NCBI RefSeq assembly: GCF_001984155.1
Contig: NZ_MTQO01000051.1
Span: 124,001 to 188,000 of the forward strand
Length of the DNA: 64,000 nt
Reading direction: 5' to 3'
Source: Actinosynnema sp. ALI-1.44
GTDB taxonomy: Bacteria; Actinomycetota; Actinomycetes; Mycobacteriales; Pseudonocardiaceae
This document shows, piece after piece, positions 55,105-63,057 of the stretch. How positions within the stretch are numbered: the first letter of the stretch is position 1; the number at the start of each line of letters is the position of its first letter. Below the pieces are notes generated by a model. It did no database searches. It was not told the DNA's origin and was given only the letters and a program-made list of their open reading frames with translations. Both the position numbers and the translations under genes were made by a program.

Positions 55105-55931
55105 AAGCCGCCGCCTTCGAGTACCTGCGCGCGGCTTCCTGTGACGAGGCCGTGGCGGCCTTGGCCGGTGAGGACACCGCTGTTCTCGCCGGTGGGCAGA
55201 GCCTCGTGCCGTTGTTGAACATGCGCTTGGCCAGGCCCCGGCTCGTCGTCGACATCAACCGCCTGGCGGACCTGTCGTATCTGCGCAGGGACAACGGCAA
55301 CGTCGTGATCGGCGCGCTGACCCGGCACCGGGCCGCCGAGACGTCCGCGATGGTCGCCACGGACCTGCCGCTGCTCGCCGCGGCGTTGCGGTACGTCGGC
55401 CACGTGTCGACCCGCAATCGCGGCACGGTCGGCGGCAGCCTGGCCCACGCCGATCCGTCGGCGGAACTGCCCACGGTAGCCGTCGCACTGGACGCTTCCA
55501 TCCGGGTACAAGGCAGCCACGGCGTGCGGGACATCGCGGCGCCGGACTTCTTCGTCGGGCCTCACGAAACCGCGCTGGCCCCGGGTGAACTGCTCGTGTC
55601 CGTGAGCTTCCCGGTGGTGCCCGGTGCGGTTTCGGTGCAGGAACTGCCTTTCCGCGGCTGTGACCTCGTGGTTGTCGCGGCGGTGGCGGTCGAGGACGGC
55701 ATCTGCGCGCAGGCCCGGATCGCGGTCGGCGGCGCGGGACCCACCCCGATCCGGGCGTCCGCGGTCGAAGAGGCCTTGATCGGGAGGCCGGTGACCGACG
55801 CCGTCATCGCCGCGGCCGTCGCCGAGTTCACCTGTGACCCACCGGACTCACTGCACGCCCCCGCCTCGTATCGCCGGGAGATGGCGTCCGTACTGACACG
55901 CAGGGCAATTGGAACGGCGGTGCACACGTGA
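55101..55931 (+). CDS. Molybdenum hydroxylase, FAD subunit
   Basis: FAD-binding medium subunit of 276 residues (CoxM/XdhB type). It has FEYLRAASCDEAVAALAGED, the FAD-binding AVLAGGQSLVPLLNMRLA, and TRNRGTVGGSLAHADPSAEL. The ATG at 55101 overlaps the previous stop (ATGA) and the stop overlaps the next GTG. It passes electrons from Mo and Fe-S centres to an external acceptor. Confidence 0.93.
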   Translation: MKAAAFEYLRAASCDEAVAALAGEDTAVLAGGQSLVPLLNMRLARPRLVVDINRLADLSYLRRDNGNVVIGALTRHRAAETSAMVATDLPLLAAALRYVGHVSTRNRGTVGGSLAHADPSAELPTVAVALDASIRVQGSHGVRDIAAPDFFVGPHETALAPGELLVSVSFPVVPGAVSVQELPFRGCDLVVVAAVAVEDGICAQARIAVGGAGPTPIRASAVEEALIGRPVTDAVIAAAVAEFTCDPPDSLHAPASYRREMASVLTRRAIGTAVHT

Positions 55932-56449
55932 AGGTCTCGTTGACAGTGAACGGCGAAGAGGTCAGCGCCTCCTGCGAGCCCCGCCGTACCCTGGCCGACT
56001 TCCTCCGCCACGACCTCGGTTACACAGGCGTGCATGTCGGCTGCGAACACGGCGCGTGCGGCTCGTGCACGGTGTCCGTCGACGGCGCCACGGCTCGCTC
56101 GTGCTGCATGCTCGCGGTCCAGGCCGAGGGGTGCACGGTCACGACCATCGAAGGCCTGGCTTCCTCGGGCGAACTCGACCCGCTGCAGGAGTCGTTCCGC
56201 GAACACCACGGCCTGCAGTGCGGTTTCTGCACCCCCGGCATGCTCGCCACGGCACACGAACTGCTCAGGGACAACCCCGACCCCACCGATTCCGAGATCC
56301 GCGCGGCGATCAGCGGAAACCTGTGCCGGTGCACCGGTTACCAGTTCATCGTCGACGCGATCAAGGGCGCGATCCGGCCGCCGCATGACGGTCAGCAGCG
56401 CGATGGCGTAGTTGAACCGGGTGCAGCAGCATCCAGTCGACGAAAGTGA
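55928..56449 (+). CDS. Molybdenum hydroxylase, [2Fe-2S] subunit with abnormal C-terminus
   Basis: Small subunit of 173 residues. The plant-type [2Fe-2S] motif is [17 protein letters not shown], and the second cluster motifs are [17 protein letters not shown] and [18 protein letters not shown]. Normal members end soon after this. Here about 22 extra residues ([20 protein letters not shown]) follow that look like junk. The extra tail suggests the natural stop was lost, perhaps at the border of the island that carries the next gene. Confidence 0.88.
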   Translation: MKVSLTVNGEEVSASCEPRRTLADFLRHDLGYTGVHVGCEHGACGSCTVSVDGATARSCCMLAVQAEGCTVTTIEGLASSGELDPLQESFREHHGLQCGFCTPGMLATAHELLRDNPDPTDSEIRAAISGNLCRCTGYQFIVDAIKGAIRPPHDGQQRDGVVEPGAAASSRRK

Positions 56450-56527
56450 GGTCGAGCGTGCGGTTCTTGACGGTCCGCGAAGAAATTTGCCGCACTGAGA
56501 TGATGCGCCAGACAGCGCCCGTACGTG

Positions 56528-58654
56528 TCAGTCCGGATCCGCTTCGTCATGTTCGGTGTAGGTGACTGCGCCGCAGCAGGCCTTGATTTGGCCAGATGTA
56601 AGGCGCACGAGGGGGGTGTCGAGAACCTGACGCAGTTCGACGTCAGTCTGGAGCGGTTTGTACTCGTCGGGGAGGGAGTCGAGGCGGACCGGCCGTGACG
56701 GGTCTTCTGGCAAGGAGTTGAGGTTGGCTGCCAAGTACTCGGTCAGCATGGGCCAGCGGATGCTGAGGATGGTCCAAAAGGCGAGTACGTCGCTGTCGAC
56801 GGTGATTCCCTCAAGAGTTCTCGCCGCACGTAGCACGCTGTAGGTGTTGGCGAACCGTTTCATGCTGCGCGGGTTGCCGTCCAATAGCGGCGCGAACTTC
56901 TGGAGGGCGTGCTCGGTGACTTCGGCGATGATCGGCTCGCTCATCTTTTCAACGGCGCGGGCCACCACCATCTCTCGCTGCTGCGGACCAACTGCCTGAA
57001 GGATTTCGAGGACTTCCCGTTCGCTTGTGCTGCTGTCGATCTGGCCGAGGAGACCAGTCTGTTCGTCGTTCGATGGTTGGTCGACTGCTTGGATACCCAG
57101 CACGTGGTCGAAGTACAGCTGTTTGGTCTGCTGACCCAGAGTGGGGACCGGGATGGTCAGTTGGAAGAGCTTATCCAGGAACAGGTGGCCAAGCTTGCGT
57201 CCCGGCTCATCGACAGCACCCTGGAACGGTTGGTGCACGGTTTCGTAGGCCCGTCGTAACCAGTTTCCGTGTGCGGCAACGATGAAGTACGCCGACTTGT
57301 CGCTCTTGCCTTTGCGCTTCGGTGCATCACGGATCAAGGTCTGCACCGCGTCGAGCAGTTCGACGACGTACTTGTCTCCGCATCGGTCCAGGTCATCGAT
57401 GAAGAAGACGACTCGCCGTGGCGCTCTCGCCAGCAGCCAGCTGAAGTGTTGTGCGACCTCTTGCATCGGATTGGTGTGCACCTGCTCGAGGCGTCGTGCG
57501 CCGCGTGCGGAGTCCCACCACATGAATCGGCTGACCAACAAGACCACGAGCGAGATGGAGCCGAGGGCCGTTAACCAAGTGGTGGCGTTCTTGAGTTTGT
57601 TGGTGCCGACCACTGTCAGCAAGGTCGGTTTGATCAGAACCAGGCCGAGAATAAAAAGCAGTACCACCAGGCCAGTGAGCAGGTAAGGTGTGCTGCCTCG
57701 GCGGGCCCGTGCCCAGCTGTCCGCGAAGCGCAGGTAGATCCTGCGCCACCACGGTGATGCTTGGGACACATGCTGTCGCAACGTGACCAGCAGAGCCCAC
57801 CACGGCGGGTCGACCTTGGCGTGCTTCCATGAGTCGAACGGTACGACGAGGTAGTGCTTGTCGAGACGACGGCCAAGGAATTTCAGCAGCGTGCTCTTAC
57901 CTGATCCCCATGGCCCATCCACGTGGAGCAAGAAGGACAGACCTGGCTCGTTGTGGGAGAAACGGCGCAGTCTAGCGGCGATCACGGACGCAAGGGCATC
58001 GCGTTTGAGCATGTCCTTGTCGGCTGGAGCGTCGCTTGCCCAGTGTTCTTGTTCGGCGGGCAGAGCAAGAAGTTCTGGGTCGTCGACGTCGGCAGACTGC
58101 TGGGCTGGCGCGTCGCTGGTCGAGTGCTCGGGTGTGGCAGTGGGAGCGTCGCTGTTGGGCACTTGCGCCGGAGCTGATACCTGCTCAACGTCCGGCAGCG
58201 GGTTGAGCTTGTTGAGGCGGAATCGCCAAACTTTGAAGCCGTCTTTGCCGACTTCTTGCCAGTGCTCAGTCACGCGGTACAGGCCGTCATACCGGTAGCC
58301 ACTCGTGGGGGAGTACCTGGGGTCGCCTTTCGACCCGCGGACAACTCGAACGGGGTGACCCGCTTCTTCGCTCCGGACTAGGCCGAGATTTCCACGAGTC
58401 AGCTCTTGATCAGCTATCTGGCGGCTCGTCCCGGAGTCCCGTCCACCCTGACCAGTATAGATGATCTCGTTGCCGCGATCTTCGTCATCGACGTAGCCAC
58501 CGGATACGACGATGGAGTCCGCGCCGTCTTGTCCGCCGGAGATCCCGGCTTGGCCCGGCCGATGCACCCCAGAGCGTTGGAGCGCGGCGCGGTCGGTAAA
58601 GAGGCTTCCCTCGGGATAGCCCGGTATCTCGCCGAATAACCGTTCATCCGCCAC
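56528..58654 (-). CDS. SRA/YDG domain fused to a membrane KAP-family P-loop NTPase
   Basis: Protein of 708 residues in two parts. Residues about 5-150 are a complete SRA/YDG domain, the fold that flips out 5-methylcytosine: FGEIPGYPEGSLFTDR, GVHRPGQAGISGG, IVVSGGYVDDEDRGNEIIYT, GQGGRD, DQELTRGNLGLV and GYRYDGLYRVTEHW. After an acidic Ser/Pro linker come the KAP NTPase features: Walker A GPWGSGKSTLLKFLG near 246, two transmembrane helices between Walker A and B (TGLVVLLFILGLVLIKPTLL near 330; SLVVLLVSRFMWW near 375) and Walker B RVVFFIDDLDRCGD near 413, followed by NPRSMKRFANTYSVL, a usual KAP C-terminal motif. No nuclease domain is visible. It stands alone in lower-GC DNA. KAP members such as PifA act in phage exclusion, so a sensor-effector for modified DNA is a reasonable hypothesis. 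Confidence 0.85.
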   Translation of the reverse strand: MADERLFGEIPGYPEGSLFTDRAALQRSGVHRPGQAGISGGQDGADSIVVSGGYVDDEDRGNEIIYTGQGGRDSGTSRQIADQELTRGNLGLVRSEEAGHPVRVVRGSKGDPRYSPTSGYRYDGLYRVTEHWQEVGKDGFKVWRFRLNKLNPLPDVEQVSAPAQVPNSDAPTATPEHSTSDAPAQQSADVDDPELLALPAEQEHWASDAPADKDMLKRDALASVIAARLRRFSHNEPGLSFLLHVDGPWGSGKSTLLKFLGRRLDKHYLVVPFDSWKHAKVDPPWWALLVTLRQHVSQASPWWRRIYLRFADSWARARRGSTPYLLTGLVVLLFILGLVLIKPTLLTVVGTNKLKNATTWLTALGSISLVVLLVSRFMWWDSARGARRLEQVHTNPMQEVAQHFSWLLARAPRRVVFFIDDLDRCGDKYVVELLDAVQTLIRDAPKRKGKSDKSAYFIVAAHGNWLRRAYETVHQPFQGAVDEPGRKLGHLFLDKLFQLTIPVPTLGQQTKQLYFDHVLGIQAVDQPSNDEQTGLLGQIDSSTSEREVLEILQAVGPQQREMVVARAVEKMSEPIIAEVTEHALQKFAPLLDGNPRSMKRFANTYSVLRAARTLEGITVDSDVLAFWTILSIRWPMLTEYLAANLNSLPEDPSRPVRLDSLPDEYKPLQTDVELRQVLDTPLVRLTSGQIKACCGAVTYTEHDEADPD

Positions 58655-58694
58655 GGTGCCGTAGCTTATGCACGTACAAGATACGTGTGAAACG

Positions 58695-58743
58695 CACCCC
58701 TGCTATTCGCTGGGTCGTCGAACGCGCGAGCGAATGAAGGGTG
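58695..58743 (-). terminator. Imperfect inverted repeat, possible terminator
   Basis: CACCC (58695-58699) and ATTCGCT (58705-58711) pair with AGCGAAT (58729-58735) and GGGTG (58739-58743), with short bulges. It lies downstream of the amidohydrolase stop at 58900 and upstream of the SRA-KAP start. Confidence 0.45.
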
Positions 58744-58899
58744 CTCATGCCGCTGGGGTTCGTGTGCTACGGACCTATGAAAGACATCGGACTCCCCACG
58801 CGCAGTCGGCGTTCAGGTGTTCAGCCATGTCGTCCGTGACGCCGACGGAACCGCTGTGTGGCAACCGATCCCGTCGGGCGTCGTGGCTACCTCGGCGCG

Positions 58900-60363
58900 T
58901 CAGCGCGAGCGCTCGGTGAAGGACGTGACCGCGTCGATGAACCGGGTTCGGAGTTCGGTCTCGTCGAGGAAGGTCGACCGCCCGTCCTCCAGCAGGACCC
59001 GGCCCGCCACCAGGACTGTGTCGACGTCGTTCGACGAGCCCGTGGACAGCAGGCCGTCCAGGGGACGGGACCGCAACAGGTAACGCCAGTCCGTCGCCGG
59101 GATGAGGACGAGGTCGCCCTGCTTGCCCTTCTCCAGGCTGCCGATCTGGTCGTCCCAGCGCAGGCACCGCGCCGCGAGCCGGGTTCCCATCGCCAATGCG
59201 GTACTTGGCCGCACGGTCGTCTCGTTCGACCACACCTCGTTGTGCCCGAGCCACGCCATTCGCATTGTCTCGATCATGCCGAGCGGGTAGGCGTTTCCGT
59301 CCGTCGACACCGACACGGGAATGCCCGCCCGCATCAGGTCGACGATCAGTTTGCTGCCGCTGATCGGTGATTCGCCGGTCGAACCGTATTTCCCGGGCGA
59401 ATGCGACAGCTTGAACCCGGACTTGAGCAGCAGTTCACGCTCGGAGTCGCTGACGAACGCGGTGTGCACCGACAGCAGTCTTTCGTTGAGCAGCCCGAGC
59501 CGGTCGAGGCGGTGGATCGGGGTGGTGCCGTAGTACTCGGCGACGACGGCGGGTTCGTTGGCCAGCGCGCCCGCGTGGGTGGCGAAGGTCAGGTCTTCCG
59601 CCGTGCACAACTCGGCCAGCGCGGTGCCGAGGTCGTCGCTCATGTTGGTGACGTACACGGCGGACGGCATCACCCGGAGCCGCCCGCTGGGGTCGGCGGC
59701 GGCGCGGTCGAGCAAGGCGCGCAACGGATCCGTGATCTCGGCGACCTCACGGGTCCGCTTCGGCGTGCTGGTTCCCTGTGGGCACACCATGTCGCTCGCC
59801 CAGTGGCTCACCGCGCCCCGGCCGCCCAGTTGCACGGTGGCGTCGAACAACGCGTCGGAATGGTTCATCGACCCGACATCGCCGTAGGTCGTGATGCCCG
59901 AGCGGAGTTGTGTCCAGATGGAATACCGGGCTATGGCGAGGGCCTCGTCGGGTGTCATCGTCTGCGTCCGGGCGGGGATCGCGTCGAAGACGGCCGACAA
60001 CGCGCGGATGTCGCCGCCCTCCGCGAACGGACCTGGTGCGTCGCCTGTGTCGTCCGGGTTCTGGTCGGCCGCGGCGAGACCCGCGCCGAGGGATTCATGC
60101 CAATGCGGGTTGACGAATCCCGGCAGCACGAGCTTTCCGGCCGCCGGGATTCGCCGGAGTCCCGCCAGGTCGAGCGCTTGGACCTCCCTGGCCACTTCCT
60201 CGCTCGGCCCCACCGCCGCGATCCGGTCCCCGAGCAGGAGCACCGACCCCTGGGGGTGGACGCGGTTGCGGTCGTCCGCCGTGTAGACGAATCCGTCCTC
60301 GATCAGCGTCGCGGGCGCGACCTGTGGCAAATTGTCTGTTACGGTCGAGTTGTTCTCGTGCAC
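58900..60363 (-). CDS. Amidohydrolase (ATZ/TRZ-type), iron-box controlled
   Basis: Metal-dependent hydrolase of 487 residues acting on C-N bonds of ring compounds (guanine, SAH or triazine deaminase-like). Metal ligands are in VLPGFVNPHWHESLG (His-X-His near 87-89), the middle His in FATHAGALANEP, VHTAFVSDSE and the Asp in VSVSTDGNAYPLG. Deviations from the family consensus are few. The ATG at 60363 begins 54 bases after an iron box. It lies beyond the SRA-KAP gene from the molybdenum hydroxylase operon; both enzyme types act on purine-like rings, so they may once have been one unit. Confidence 0.85.
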   Translation of the reverse strand: MHENNSTVTDNLPQVAPATLIEDGFVYTADDRNRVHPQGSVLLLGDRIAAVGPSEEVAREVQALDLAGLRRIPAAGKLVLPGFVNPHWHESLGAGLAAADQNPDDTGDAPGPFAEGGDIRALSAVFDAIPARTQTMTPDEALAIARYSIWTQLRSGITTYGDVGSMNHSDALFDATVQLGGRGAVSHWASDMVCPQGTSTPKRTREVAEITDPLRALLDRAAADPSGRLRVMPSAVYVTNMSDDLGTALAELCTAEDLTFATHAGALANEPAVVAEYYGTTPIHRLDRLGLLNERLLSVHTAFVSDSERELLLKSGFKLSHSPGKYGSTGESPISGSKLIVDLMRAGIPVSVSTDGNAYPLGMIETMRMAWLGHNEVWSNETTVRPSTALAMGTRLAARCLRWDDQIGSLEKGKQGDLVLIPATDWRYLLRSRPLDGLLSTGSSNDVDTVLVAGRVLLEDGRSTFLDETELRTRFIDAVTSFTERSR

Positions 60364-60416
60364 TGCCGTTACCCCCTGAGCGTCGAACTGCGTGAAACGC
60401 GGGTTTCGTTCCTGTG

Positions 60417-60435
60417 CCAGGTTAGGCTAACCAAA
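60417..60435 (-). promoter_or_regulatory. IdeR/DmdR-type iron box
   Basis: CCAGGTTAGGCTAACCAAA matches the 19-base IdeR/DtxR consensus TTAGGTTAGGCTAACCTAA at 16 positions, with an exact GGTTAG-G-CTAACC core. It lies 54-72 bases upstream of the amidohydrolase start. Iron-loaded IdeR/DmdR1 should repress the gene here. Confidence 0.75.
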
Positions 60436-60637
60436 CGTCGAGGCGCACGTCCGATGCGGGCGCGGTCATCCGAATTCGACAGTGCGGCCCGTGCGGCCGG
60501 TGGGAGCCCGATACGTTGGTATTGGTCCGTTTGACGGCATATCAAAGACCCATATTTTGACCGGTGGTTATTGACTGCCCATAGGTCTAGACCTTTACTT
60601 CGGTCACCACTTCCCTGCCTGAAGGGTGGCACCAAAA

Positions 60638-62908
60638 ATGTCATTTCGGAGTATTCGGCACGTGAGACGAGCGGCACTCGCGGCTGTCGCCGGCGTCACG
60701 CTCGTCGCGAGTGCCGTCTCGGCCGCCGCGGCGCCGCCCGCGGAGCCCGTCGCACCCACCCCGCTCGCGCGGGCGGTCGGCGTGGCGGCGAGCCTGGTCG
60801 CCAGTCGACCGGCGGCCTTGCACGCCAGCGCGGACGACGTGTTCGTGCAGAAGCAGGCGATCACCGGCAACGCCGGGCTGAACTACGTGCCGTACGAGCG
60901 CACCCACAAGGGCCTGCCCGTCGTCGGCGGCGACTTCGTCGTGGTCACCGACTCGGCCGGACAGGTGCTCAACACCTCGGTCGCCCAGGAGCAGACCATT
61001 GCCCTGAGCACCCTCAACCCGTTGGTGCGCAAGCAAGACGCCGAGTCCGCCGCACGCGGCAAGCTGACCAGGACCGACCGGGTGGAGGGCACCCGGCAGG
61101 TCGTGTACGCGCACGGCACGCCGAAACTGGCCTGGGAGACCACGGTCATCGGCGCCGACAAGGACGGCCCGAGCCGCCAGACCGTCGTGGTGGACGCCCA
61201 GACCGGCGCGGTCCTGCAGAGCCAGGAACGCATCATGAACGGCGACGGCAACACCGCGTGGAACGGCCCGAAGCCGGTGCACCTCGACACCACCAAGTCG
61301 GGCAACAACTTCCTGCTGCGCGACCCGGCGCACCCGACCGAGCAGTGCCAGGACATCTCGAACAACACCACGTTCTCCAAGACCACCGACTCGTGGGGCA
61401 ACGGCGACGCCACCAGCAAGGAAACCGGCTGCGCCGACACCTTCTTCGGCATGCAGACGCTGAACAAGATGCTGTCGAAGTGGCTGGGCCGCAACAGCTT
61501 CGACGGCAACGGCGGCGGCTGGCCGGTCCGTGTCGGCCTCAACCAGCAGAACGCGTTCTACGACGGCTCGCAGATCCAGATCGGCCGCAACGGCCAGGGC
61601 CAGTGGATCTCCTCGCTCGACGTCGTCGCGCACGAGCACGGCCACGGCATCGACGACCGCACACCGGGTGGCATCTCCGGCGGCGGGACGCAGGAGTTCG
61701 TGGCCGACGTGTTCGGTGCGGCCACCGAGTGGTTCGCCAACGAGCCCGCGCCGTACGACGTGCCGGACTTCACCGTCGGCGAGACGATCAACCTCGTCGG
61801 CCGCGGCCCGATCCGCAACATGTACAACCCGTCGATGGTCAACAACGACCCGAACTGCTACTCGAGCTCGATCCCGACCATGGGCGTGCACAAGGCCGCC
61901 GGCCCCGGCAACCACTGGTTCTACCTGGTCGCCATGGGCAGCAACCCGGGCAACGGCCACCCGACCAGCCCGACCTGCAACAACACCACGATCACCGGGA
62001 TCGGCGTGGAGACCGCCACGAAGATCTTCTACAACGCGATGTTGATGAAGACCAGCGGTGCGTCCTACCTGCGGTACCGCACGTGGACGCTGCAGGCGGC
62101 CAAGAACATGACCCCGGGTGTCTGCACCAACTTCGACGTCATCAAGGCAGCGTGGAACGCCGTGAGCGTGCCCGCGCAGTCCGGCGAGGCGACCTGCACC
62201 CCGACCAACACCGGCCCGACCGTCACCAACCCAGGTTCGCAGAGCACTGTCGTGAACACCGCGGTCAACCTGCAGTTGAGCGCGACCGGTGGTACGGCTC
62301 CGTTGCACTGGACGGCGACTGGCCTGCCCGAGGGCCTGTCGATCAGCGACGGTGGCGTGATCTCGGGGACGCCGACCGCAGAGGGCTCGTCGTCGGTCAC
62401 CGCGACCGCGACCGACAGCTCCAGCCCGGCGAAATCCGGATCGGCCACGTTCTCGTGGACAGTCCGGCCTCAGTCCGGCACCGGCCCGGAGGTCGCCAAC
62501 CCCGGTGCGCAGACCACAGAGGTCAACACCGCGGTCAACCTCCAGTTGAGCGCGACCGGTGGTACGGCTCCGTTGCACTGGACGGCGACTGGCCTGCCCG
62601 AGGGCCTGTCGATCAGCGACGACGGTCTGATCTCCGGTACGCCGACCGCTGAGGGCTCGTCGTCGGTCACCGTCACCGCGACGGACAGCTCCAGCCCGGC
62701 GAAGTCCGGATCGGCCACGTTCTCGTGGACGGTCACGCCCGGCGGCGGTGGCTGCAGCGCTCCGGCCTGGAACGCGACCACCTCCTACGTGCCGAACGAC
62801 GAGGTCAGCCACAACGGCAACAAGTGGACGTCCACCTGGTACTCCACCGGTGCCGAGCCCGGCGACCCCACCTCGTGGAGCGTGTGGCGGGACGGCGGTG
62901 CCTGCTAG
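60638..62908 (+). CDS. Secreted M4-family (thermolysin-like) metalloprotease with Ig and chitin-binding modules
   Basis: Exported protease of 756 residues. The signal peptide (RRAALAAVAGVTLVASAVSA) is followed by an FTP-type inhibitory pro-domain (to about 190). The M4 domain has the zinc site DVVAHEHGHGIDDRT near 331, the third ligand Glu in GTQEFVADVFGAATEWFANE near 351 and NHWFYLVAMGS further on. The end holds two He_PIG-type Ig repeats (LPEGLSISDGGVISGTPTAE) and a ChiC-type chitin-binding domain (WNATTSYVPNDEVSHNGNKW). The ATG at 60638 has AAGGGTGG upstream. It may share the iron-boxed regulatory region with the divergent amidohydrolase. Confidence 0.9.
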   Translation: MSFRSIRHVRRAALAAVAGVTLVASAVSAAAAPPAEPVAPTPLARAVGVAASLVASRPAALHASADDVFVQKQAITGNAGLNYVPYERTHKGLPVVGGDFVVVTDSAGQVLNTSVAQEQTIALSTLNPLVRKQDAESAARGKLTRTDRVEGTRQVVYAHGTPKLAWETTVIGADKDGPSRQTVVVDAQTGAVLQSQERIMNGDGNTAWNGPKPVHLDTTKSGNNFLLRDPAHPTEQCQDISNNTTFSKTTDSWGNGDATSKETGCADTFFGMQTLNKMLSKWLGRNSFDGNGGGWPVRVGLNQQNAFYDGSQIQIGRNGQGQWISSLDVVAHEHGHGIDDRTPGGISGGGTQEFVADVFGAATEWFANEPAPYDVPDFTVGETINLVGRGPIRNMYNPSMVNNDPNCYSSSIPTMGVHKAAGPGNHWFYLVAMGSNPGNGHPTSPTCNNTTITGIGVETATKIFYNAMLMKTSGASYLRYRTWTLQAAKNMTPGVCTNFDVIKAAWNAVSVPAQSGEATCTPTNTGPTVTNPGSQSTVVNTAVNLQLSATGGTAPLHWTATGLPEGLSISDGGVISGTPTAEGSSSVTATATDSSSPAKSGSATFSWTVRPQSGTGPEVANPGAQTTEVNTAVNLQLSATGGTAPLHWTATGLPEGLSISDDGLISGTPTAEGSSSVTVTATDSSSPAKSGSATFSWTVTPGGGGCSAPAWNATTSYVPNDEVSHNGNKWTSTWYSTGAEPGDPTSWSVWRDGGAC
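62255..62730 (+). repeat. Two near-identical 206-base direct repeats in the protease gene
   Basis: Bases 62255-62460 and 62525-62730 are almost identical and encode the two He_PIG modules. The very high DNA identity points to recent duplication or gene conversion rather than ancient domain repetition. Confidence 0.8.
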
Positions 62909-62931
62909 CGGACAGTAGTTGATCGAGGGAG

Positions 62932-62969
62932 GTAGCCGTGCCGGCCGGGACACCGGCCGGCACGGCTAC
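62932..62969 (+). terminator. Strong terminator after the metalloprotease
   Basis: GTAGCCGTGCCGGCCGG (62932-62948) pairs perfectly with CCGGCCGGCACGGCTAC (62953-62969) around a GACA loop: a 17-base-pair stem 24 bases after the stop. Confidence 0.85.
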
Positions 62970-63057
62970 ACCCGTCTTGACCTGGTGTAACGCGGTGTCA
63001 GGGTGCGTGTCAGGGGCAGAACAGGCCCGTGACAGGACGGCCGTCGACTGTAGCCGC

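Noticed and set aside
60641-62953. 770-codon frame opposite the M4 protease
   Set aside because: Shadow frame produced by codon bias; M4 zinc motif and modules are on the plus strand.
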